Shown: positions 55,409 to 64,000 of the stretch, one piece after another
Position numbering within the stretch: position 1 is the first letter of the stretch
How the letters are laid out: each line of letters opens with the position of its first letter
Source: Eurosta solidaginis
Lineage: Eukaryota; Arthropoda; Insecta; Diptera; Tephritidae
DNA length: 64,000 bases
Assembly: GCF_040869045.1 (NCBI RefSeq)
Contig: NC_090319.1
Location: 377,037,601-377,101,600, forward strand
Reading direction: 5' to 3'
Notes under the pieces: generated by a model
What the model was told of the DNA's origin: nothing
Database searches by the model: none
The model's input: only the letters and a program-made list of their open reading frames with translations
Program-made: the position numbers and the translations under genes

Positions 55409-57134
55409 CAAGTAAGGAAGGCTAAGTTCGGGTGTAACCGAACATTACATACTCAGCTGAGAGCTTTGGAGACAAAATAAGGGAAAATCACCATTTAGCA
55501 AAATGAACCTAGGGTAACCCTGGAATGTGTTTGTATGACATGTGTATCAAATGGAAGGTATTAAAGAGTATTTTAAGAGGGCCATTTCTATAGGTGGACG
55601 CCATTTAGGGATATCGCCATAAAGGTGGACCAGGGCTGACTATAGAATTTGTTTGTACGATATGGGTATCAAATGAAAGGTGTTAATGAGTTTTTTAAAA
55701 GGACGTGGGCCTTAGTTCTATAGGTGGACGCCTTTTCGAGATATCGCCATAAAGGTGGACCAGGGGTGACTCTAGAATTTGTTTGTACGATATGGGTATC
55801 AAATGAAAGGTGGTAATGATTATTTAAAACGTAGTGGGCCTTAGTTCTATAGGTGGACGCCTTTTCGAGATATCGCCATAAAGGTGGACCAGGGGTGACT
55901 CTAGAATGTGTTTGTATGATATGGGTATCAAATTAAAAGTATTAATGAGGGTTTGAAAAGGGAGTAGCCCTTAATTGTATATGTGAAGGCGTTTTCGAGA
56001 TATCGACCAAAATGTGGACCAGGGTGACCCAGAACATCTTCTGTCGGGTACCGCTAATTTATTTATATATGTCATACCACGAAGAGTATTCCTGCCAAGA
56101 TTCCAAGGGCTTTTAATTTCGCCTTGCAGAACTTTTTCATTTCCTTCTACTTAATATGGTAGGTGTCACACCCATTTTACAAAGTTTTTTCTAAAGTTAT
56201 ATTTTGCGTCAATAAAACAATCCAATTACCATGTTTCATCTCTTTTTTCATATTTGGTACAGAATTATGGCATTTGTTTCATTTTTCGTAATTTTCGATA
56301 TCGGAAAAGTGGCCGTGATCATAGTCGGATTTCGGTCATATTTTATACCAAGATAAAGTGACTTCAGATAAGTACGTGAACTAAGTTTAGTTAAGATATA
56401 TCGTTTTTTGCGCAAGTTATCGTATTAACGGCCGAGCGAAAGGACAGACGCTCGACTGTGTATAAAAACTGGGCGCGGCTTCAACCAATTTCGCCCATTT
56501 TCACAGAAAACAGTTATCGTCATAGAATCTATGTCCCTACCCAATTTCACAAGGATTGGTAAATTTTTGGTCGACTTATGGCATTAAAAGTATTCTAGAT
56601 GAATTAAATGAAAAAGGGCAGAGTTACGCCCATTTTGAAATTTTGTTTTATCTTCGTATTTTGTTGCACCATATCATTACTGGAGTCGAATGATGACATA
56701 ATTTACTTTTATACTGTAAAGAATTTGACTTTAAAAAACTTTTTTTTAAAAAGTGGGCGTGTTCGTCATCCGATTTCGCTAATTTTTATTTTAAGTTTCA
56801 TCGTTTTATCCGTCTTAGGTAATGAATTATCGCACTTTTTCGTTTTTTCGAAATTTTCGATATCGAAAAAGTGGGCGTGGTTATAGTCCGATATCGTTCA
56901 TTTTAAATAGCGATCTGAGATGAGTGTTCAGGAACCTACATACCAAATTTCATCAAGATACCTCAAAATTTACTCAAGTTATCGTGTTAAAGGACAGACA
57001 AATTTTTTTTAGATACTGATGATTTTGATATATGGAAGTCTATATCTGTCTCGATTCCTTTATACCTGTACAACCAACCGTTATCCAATCAAAGTTAATA
57101 TACTCTGTGAGCTCTGCTCAACTGAGTATAAAAA
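55409..57134 (+). mobile_element. DINE-1/Helentron-like element, family 1, full length
   Basis: 1.73 kb. Starts CAAGTAAGGAAGGCTAAG, hairpin stem GTTCGGGT / ACCGAAC, TACTCAGCTGAGAGCT. It has four internal units of about 120 bp (each with CGAGATATCGCCATAAAGG, TGGACCAGGGGTGACT and ACGATATGGGTATCAAAT) at 55545-56010. After several AAAGTGGGCGTGG blocks it ends GTGAGCTCTGCTCAACTGAG then TATAAAAA. The last 955 bp are part of the 1583 bp tandem triplication. No transposase or RepHel protein. Confidence 0.88.
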
Positions 57135-60100
57135 TGTCACCAAACAATTGAAAATTACCAAATTATTAGAGATTATTAAAAAATATTAAAAATGTTTTTA
57201 GAAATTTCTAATCAAGTAACTACAAAATTATTTAAAATAATCAAAATTATTTATTAGTATATTTTTCCAAAATAATCAAATAATTAAAGAACCAAAAATA
57301 GTCAGATAGTTATAAACAAATAATTTTCTCATAATTCTTAATAATTGATTAATTTCGTTATCTCAGTACTTCTACTGTTTTATTACTATAATTTTTTGAT
57401 TGCTGCTTATTTTGTAGCAAATTTCCAATTAGTCGTTATTAAGCTGATAATTCGTTTCTAATCAATTGTCAGTTGTGACAAAATCTACAGCAAAATATAT
57501 TAAATACCCACACAAATTTAACTACTTATTAATAAATGATCTATTAGTGACAGGAATGAAAAGTTAAAAGTTATAGTCAAATCACTCAAATTAAAAAAAT
57601 ATATATAAAGAAATAACGATTGAATTGCTTATTATAAGTTAATAAATAAATATTTGTGAAAGAGAATTTTGAATATAAGCTATTATAATCCAAAACTCAC
57701 TCAACCATCTTCAAACTAAAGCATGCAATCTTCAATTCACACCAACATTAATTAGTTCATCACAAAGTTTTTTCTAAAGTTATATTTTGCGTCAATAAAA
57801 CAATCCAATTACCATGTTTCATCTCTTTTTTCATATTTGGTACAGAATTATGGCATTTGTTTCATTTTTCGTAATTTTCGATATCGGAAAAGTGGCCGTG
57901 ATCATAGTCGGATTTCGGTCATATTTTATACCAAGATAAAGTGACTTCAGATAAGTACGTGAACTAAGTTTAGTTAAGATATATCGTTTTTTGCGCAAGT
58001 TATCGTATTAACGGCCGAGCGAAAGGACAGACGCTCGACTGTGTATAAAAACTGGGCGCGGCTTCAACCAATTTCGCCCATTTTCACAGAAAACAGTTAT
58101 CGTCATAGAATCTATGTCCCTACCCAATTTCACAAGGATTGGTAAATTTTTGGTCGACTTATGGCATTAAAAGTATTCTAGATGAATTAAATGAAAAAGG
58201 GCAGAGTTACGCCCATTTTGAAATTTTGTTTTATCTTCGTATTTTGTTGCACCATATCATTACTGGAGTCGAATGATGACATAATTTACTTTTATACTGT
58301 AAAGAATTTGACTTTAAAAAACTTTTTTTTAAAAAGTGGGCGTGTTCGTCATCCGATTTCGCTAATTTTTATTTTAAGTTTCATCGTTTTATCCGTCTTA
58401 GGTAATGAATTATCGCACTTTTTCGTTTTTTCGAAATTTTCGATATCGAAAAAGTGGGCGTGGTTATAGTCCGATATCGTTCATTTTAAATAGCGATCTG
58501 AGATGAGTGTTCAGGAACCTACATACCAAATTTCATCAAGATACCTCAAAATTTACTCAAGTTATCGTGTTAAAGGACAGACAAATTTTTTTTAGATACT
58601 GATGATTTTGATATATGGAAGTCTATATCTGTCTCGATTCCTTTATACCTGTACAACCAACCGTTATCCAATCAAAGTTAATATACTCTGTGAGCTCTGC
58701 TCAACTGAGTATAAAAATGTCACCAAACAATTGAAAATTACCAAATTATTAGAGATTATTAAAAAATATTAAAAATGTTTTTAGAAATTTCTAATCAAGT
58801 AACTACAAAATTATTTAAAATAATCAAAATTATTTATTAGTATATTTTTCCAAAATAATCAAATAATTAAAGAACCAAAAATAGTCAGATAGTTATAAAC
58901 AAATAATTTTCTCATAATTCTTAATAATTGATTAATTTCGTTATCTCAGTACTTCTACTGTTTTATTACTATAATTTTTTGATTGCTGCTTATTTTGTAG
59001 CAAATTTCCAATTAGTCGTTATTAAGCTGATAATTCGTTTCTAATCAATTGTCAGTTGTGACAAAATCTACAGCAAAATATATTAAATACCCACACAAAT
59101 TTAACTACTTATTAATAAATGATCTATTAGTGACAGGAATGAAAAGTTAAAAGTTATAGTCAAATCACTCAAATTAAAAAAATATATATAAAGAAATAAC
59201 GATTGAATTGCTTATTATAAGTTAATAAATAAATATTTGTGAAAGAGAATTTTGAATATAAGCTATTATAATCCAAAACTCACTCAACCATCTTCAAACT
59301 AAAGCATGCAATCTTCAATTCACACCAACATTAATTAGTTCATCACAAAGTTTTTTCTAAAGTTATATTTTGCGTCAATAAAACAATCCAATTACCATGT
59401 TTCATCTCTTTTTTCATATTTGGTACAGAATTATGGCATTTGTTTCATTTTTCGTAATTTTCGATATCGGAAAAGTGGCCGTGATCATAGTCGGATTTCG
59501 GTCATATTTTATACCAAGATAAAGTGACTTCAGATAAGTACGTGAACTAAGTTTAGTTAAGATATATCGTTTTTTGCGCAAGTTATCGTATTAACGGCCG
59601 AGCGAAAGGACAGACGCTCGACTGTGTATAAAAACTGGGCGCGGCTTCAACCAATTTCGCCCATTTTCACAGAAAACAGTTATCGTCATAGAATCTATGT
59701 CCCTACCCAATTTCACAAGGATTGGTAAATTTTTGGTCGACTTATGGCATTAAAAGTATTCTAGATGAATTAAATGAAAAAGGGCAGAGTTACGCCCATT
59801 TTGAAATTTTGTTTTATCTTCGTATTTTGTTGCACCATATCATTACTGGAGTCGAATGATGACATAATTTACTTTTATACTGTAAAGAATTTGACTTTAA
59901 AAAACTTTTTTTTAAAAAGTGGGCGTGTTCGTCATCCGATTTCGCTAATTTTTATTTTAAGTTTCATCGTTTTATCCGTCTTAGGTAATGAATTATCGCA
60001 CTTTTTCGTTTTTTCGAAATTTTCGATATCGAAAAAGTGGGCGTGGTTATAGTCCGATATCGTTCATTTTAAATATCTGAGATGAGTGCCCACGAACCTA

Positions 60101-61195
60101 CATACCAAATTTCATCAAGATACCTCAAAATTTACTCAAGTTATCGTGTTAACGGACAGACAAATTTTTTTTCGATACTGATGATTTTGATATATGGAAG
60201 GCTATATCTGTCTCGATTCCTTTATACCTGTACAACCAACCGTTATCCAATCAAAGTTAATATACTCTGTGAGCTCTGCTCAACTGAGTATAAAAATGTC
60301 ACCAAACAATTGAAAATGACCAAATTATTAGAGATTATTAAAAAATATTAAAAATGTTTTTAGAAATTTCTAATCACGTAACTACAAAATTATTTAAAAT
60401 AATCAAAATTATTTATTAGTATATTTTTCCAAAATAATCAAATAATTAAAGAACCAAAAATAGTCAGATAGTTATAAACAAATAATTTTCTCATAATTCT
60501 TAATAATTGATTAATTTCGTTATCTCAGTACTTCTACTGTTTTATTACTATAATTTTTTGATTGCTGCTTATTTTGTAGCAAATTTCCAATTAGTCGTGA
60601 TTAAGCTGATAATTCGTTTCTAATCAATTGTCAGTTGTGACGAAAATCTACAGCAAAATATATTACACACCACACAAAATTTAAATACTTATTAATAAAT
60701 AATCTATTAGTAACAGGAATGATAAAGTTAAAAGTTTAAAAATATATATATAAAGAAATAACGATTGAGTTGCTTATTAGAAGTTAATAAATAAATATTT
60801 CTGAAAGCGAAATTTGAATATAATATTCTAAATGATTTTTTTTTTTTGTTAGCTTCGGAGGTTGTCGCGCCTTCATTTATTTATTTTATTTTTTAACTTT
60901 CCGACAGGGTAAACAATTGACGCGTGTTGAAATGGCTTACAGTCAAACCCGTTTAATTTTTTTTTTTTGGAGAAAAGTCGTTAACTTGGTGCCTTCTTCA
61001 GAATCATTTTTTGTTCCTATCCAAATTCGATAAGAAAAATTACTGGAATGATCAACAGTCTTTTAGACAGTTCCCTGGTGCTCTTAAAGAGTAAGTAAAC
61101 AAGCAGCTTAATTTTAAGCTATTATAATCCAAAACTCACTCAACCATATTCAAACTAAAGCATGCAATCTTCAACTCACACCACCATAAGTTCAT
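56179..61195. repeat. 1583 bp tandem triplication
   Basis: Unit 1 56179-57761, unit 2 57762-59344, unit 3 59345-61195 (with a ~295 bp insertion). Each starts ACAAAGTTTTTTCTAAAG and contains the 3' 955 bp of the DINE-like element plus about 630 bp of A-rich flank ending CATTAATTAGTTCATC. The 92-codon frames at 56608, 58191 and 59774 are identical and exactly 1583 bp apart; they lie in transposon sequence and have no recognisable function. Units 1 and 2 look identical by eye; unit 3 has scattered differences (for example GTGCCCACGAACC for GTGTTCAGGAACC at about 60085). Confidence 0.95.
60822..61115. mobile_element. insertion in unit 3 with a SINE-type tail
   Basis: Interrupts the unit between GAATATAA and AGCTATTATAATCC. 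From 60846 it carries TTAGCTTCGGAGGTTGTCGC then GCCTTCATTTATTTATTTTA, the 3' end block of the SINE, followed by about 220 bp that is not SINE (ACTTTCCGACAGGGTAAAC, TTCCTATCCAAATTCG). It may be a second SINE-related family or a chimera. Confidence 0.6.
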
Positions 61196-62690
61196 TAATG
61201 GCGGGTCCCAAATTCAACAAACAAAATTTATGTACCGTGAAATCACACCAAATATGATAAAAAGTATCTTACAACGATATGCAATTTGTAAAAACACATT
61301 TTCTTTCCATTCACAGCAAATCGTCATATTCAATAAATCGCCCGACTCAACTGCTCAAATTTCACCAACTTGCATAAATCATATGGAAATTAGTTGCTGT
61401 CAGACGGCATTCAGATTGAATACAAAAGAAAAACAAAGCGACATAAATATTGTAAGAAATACCCGCTCCACTTTCTACTACAATTTTCATACAAACTCAC
61501 AACTTATGCATCAACTTATTGGCCGCCTCTTCTGATTGTCTAAGAATGAAGATATTGTTGTTGAGAACAGACAAACCACTTCATTCAATTTGAAATGTTT
61601 CAACGCTCGGCCACTTGACAAAAAATTTTTATTCAGAATTTACAATAGCTGAAACGAAACGAGACGACCTTGCTTGCTGCAGCTACTGCTGTTGCTTATC
61701 TAAAGTATTCATTGGCTTGAGTGCATAGCAAATCTGGAAAGCAATTTCTTAGTGTTCAGCATCTTCAAGACGATTTGCACGACTTGCGGTGGCCGGTCGG
61801 TTCATAACCTTTTCCTTTTTGCTTGGTTTCAATCTTGAGAGCGGTGTACCGCGACGGTCGTATGGACGCAATATAATTCATAAATTTTTTAACCAACTGT
61901 CAAATTTCATATTCAAAGGATTTTTGCATGTAAATTGAAGAAAATTTCACAAATATTTTCACAATTGAGTGTTTTGAAGGCAGTAAGGGTTTTGTGTGCA
62001 GAAAGAGGGAGAACGAGTGTAAGTGGAAACTACAAAAGGTTTCTTTACAGTTTCTTTGCTTTTAGGGATTGTGGCAAATAGCAAAATTTAATTCAATTCG
62101 ATTTTTTTCTCTTATTGTTTTGTTTTTTGCTTGGCCAGCTGAAAAGGCGTTTCAATTGGTCCCAGCTGTGTCTAATATGAAAGAATGAATGGCGTATAAA
62201 AAAGAGCACCGCAAACCAACTGCCAAAAAGGGCAATCGACCTTTGCTACAAAACGATATGACTGCTGCATGCAACAAAAAAAAAATATATTTTGCTGGTA
62301 TCCTTTTGTTTTGTTTTCTTATTATGTTTTTTTTTTCTTTTTTGGCGTAATTCTTTGTTTAGATATTTAATCATCGTCTCAAATGAAGGGTCGCCAATTG
62401 TTTACAAAAAGTTTGCTGTATTTCTGGGTTCTTCACGCGATTAGCTTAAGACAACTCAACACAAATTAAGAAACTTTTGTTTGGAAAAAATAGCGATTCC
62501 AATTTTTTCTTAAAACATTTTGCACTTTGCTCTTTTTATGTTTAGTTTGATAAATACTTGGTTTTTTGCTTTTGCTATAAACAAAAATTCAACCCAGATC
62601 AAAGTTCCTTAATTAGGTTAACTAGGTTGATGTAAATTAGACGCACTAAATAAATCGCCGCTAATTGATTAATAATGATTTCATCTATTT
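61196..62690. other. non-coding, unique sequence
   Basis: No gene I can support. The frame 61230-61535 (101 codons, MYREITPNMIKSILQRYAIC...) has a plausible mix of residues but no domain. CGTATAAAAAAGAGC at 62195 resembles a TATA box without further support. Confidence 0.4.
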
Positions 62691-63552
62691 GATGACTAAT
62701 AATTAACTAATTTCAAGTAAAAAATATTTGATTAGAATGTTCACTTTTTTATATTTCTTAATCTGTGTTTTTTTTTTTTTTTTTGATTTTTTAATTGTTT
62801 GATTTGTAGATGAATACTTGCTTATTTAATTCGCAATTTTTTAATCAAATACAATTTTTAGTTTTTTGTCTTGGTTAGTAATTCATAAATTGAAACATTT
62901 TTTTTTTTTTTTTATTATATTCTGGTTGATTGTTTAAAACTAGTCACTTTTATTATAATTATTTTTTATTTTTTAGTTACCTGATTATCAAAATTTCATG
63001 AGTACTTTATTCAGTTACTCATTTTATTACCCTTTATTTCTTAAGGAATGAAAAGATTTAAAAGCAATTTTAAAATTCGTTGTAGAGATTATTAAGATAT
63101 AAGCCAAAAATCTTTTGCATTGATGTCGCGCTCTTTCAATTTTTTCCAAAATGTTTAATGAATTTAACGACTTATATTACACCACGAATAAATTAATTAC
63201 ATTCTTTATTTCAAACGATTTATTTTTGATTTTTTAATTGTTTGATTTGTAGATGAATACTTGCTTAAATTGCGAATTTAAATTTTTTGATCAAATACAA
63301 TTTTTAGTTTTTTTTTTTTGTATTTCATTAAAATAACTGAGTTCATTCCTCACAAATTGAAGCATGTTTTTTATTAAACTAAAAATTTATAACATTTTGG
63401 TTGATTGTTTAACACAAATTTTCTTTTGATTATAATTTATTTTTTAATTGTCTGATTAACAAAATTTCATGAGAACTTCATTCACCTATTAATTTATGAA
63501 AACATTTTAAAGCAATTTTTTTATTTTAAAAATCGTTGAAGAGATTATATTA
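62691..63552. repeat. T-rich direct duplication (444 bp offset)
   Basis: GATTTTTTAATTGTTTGATT with TGTAGATGAATACTTGCTT at 62784 returns at 63228, followed in both by ATCAAATACAATTTTTAGTT, TGGTTGATTGTTTAA, CAAAATTTCATGAG and AAAGCAATTTT, then AGAGATTAT. The copies differ by indels. The plus strand is T-rich, the opposite of 50.7-55.4 kb. Confidence 0.8.
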
Positions 63553-63554
63553 TA

Positions 63555-63995
63555 TCTTAATATATAAAAAACACGTGTCACACTTTTGAGGCCAATGGAC
63601 TCCTAAACTACTGAACCGATTTTGAATTTGTTTTGTACCCCGTGTGTAGTTTGATGTAGCTTGAAATATAGGATAGGTTATATCTCAGTTTATAGTCGCA
63701 ATATAATTTAATGCAAATTTTTTATTTCTTTATACGTAATAATAAAATGTTACGTATACGCAGTGGTGCACCTCTTTTCAGTTGGTATGGATATATTTGT
63801 GCACGTGCTTATTTAACTTTACATATATATAATATATATATATAGCACATCACCAGGGCCGGCGAGAGGGGGCCCCGGGGTTTCTGAGGGGCCCCGCCAT
63901 TTGAGGTACTAAGACAAGTCAGACGGAAAAGGCTTATTAAAATGTATGCAGATAGGCCAAATTTAGGGCAGGACAACGTCTGTCGGGTCTTCTAG
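63555..63995 (+). mobile_element. non-autonomous Helitron, complete (441 bp)
   Basis: Starts TCTTAATATATAAAAAACAC then GTGTCACACTTTTGAGG, and CCTAAACTACTGAACCGATT follows, a well-known Helitron 5' block. It ends GACAACGTCTGTCGGGTCTT then CTAG, with a short stem GACA/TGTC just before the end. The flanking bases are A (63554) and T (63996), the A-T insertion site of Helitrons, without duplication. The interior has a TA-rich run (63822-63843) and a GC-rich segment CAGGGCCGGCGAGAGGGGG at 63853, unlike the rest. No Rep/helicase protein. Confidence 0.9.
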
Positions 63996-64000
63996 TTTTC

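Noticed and set aside
56608..60052. Three identical 92-codon frames, as if a tandemly duplicated gene family
   Set aside because: They lie in the 3' half of a DINE-like element and are copied with the 1583 bp unit. Exact identity reflects recent DNA duplication, not selection on a protein; no domain seen.
61230..61535. 101-codon frame as a host gene
   Set aside because: Composition is acceptable but there is no domain, no start context that stands out, and no sign of neighbouring exons.
62190..62240. Core promoter with CGTATAAAAAAG
   Set aside because: Same reasons as the candidate at 25184.

Overview
This 64 kb window looks like non-coding nuclear DNA of a higher dipteran fly. The repeat families (DINE-1/Helentron-like elements with a CAAGTAAGGA start, a tRNA-derived SINE, RTE-type LINE tails ending in TAAG repeats) fit a tephritid fruit fly best; that assignment rests on pattern memory, not on a search. 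I found no host protein-coding exon, rRNA gene or functional tRNA gene that I would defend. Almost every open reading frame present is short and either belongs to a transposon remnant or is a by-product of biased composition. The window is most simply a gene desert or part of a very long intron.

Layout. 0-5 kb: part of an inverted-repeat element, an RTE LINE tail, a 700 bp polypyrimidine tract and a degenerate repeat with a GTTGCCACCTA core. 5-15 kb: a SINE 3' piece, an 18 bp minisatellite broken by two DINE-like insertions, an antisense LINE RNase H relic, two more DINE-like elements and a degenerate TTTCGGGATTATT array. 16-24 kb: a CGATAA-rich array, an RTE tail, a SINE, a large TTTCGATCGAAA/CGCTCGAAAAATAA array, a ~154 bp satellite and a 393 bp near-perfect palindrome. 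26.7-29 kb: foldback element 1 with 8 bp target duplications, carrying satellite repeats, a coding-like relic and a long hairpin. 29.5-32 kb: an almost readable non-LTR retrotransposon on the minus strand. 32-41 kb: LINE RNase H relic with a PIF/Harbinger-like MITE inside it, LINE crumbs, GGTTAY and GATTGCAATC arrays, a second CGATAA-rich array, and an inverted-repeat element with a SINE inside. 42.1-44.2 kb: foldback element 2, with the same arms as element 1 but different cargo (428 bp tandem units plus a 317 bp-arm palindrome). 45-49 kb: a degenerate ~350-450 bp tandem repeat with a CTCGGGCGCCAGTT core. 50.7-55.4 kb: A-rich degenerate AATCAA repeats with a full-length SINE. 55.4-61.2 kb: a DINE-like element whose 3' half plus flank is tandemly triplicated in 1583 bp units. 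62.7-64 kb: a T-rich direct duplication and a complete 441 bp non-autonomous Helitron with TC and CTAG ends.

The genes do not form a pathway. What links the parts is repeat biology: rolling-circle elements, LINE/SINE pairs, foldback elements that carry satellite DNA and hairpins, and a series of highly degenerate short-period arrays, each with its own core motif. The most interesting candidates are the foldback family (two copies, same arms, different satellite-plus-hairpin cargo), the long palindromes that could give hairpin RNA, and the exact 1583 bp triplication.
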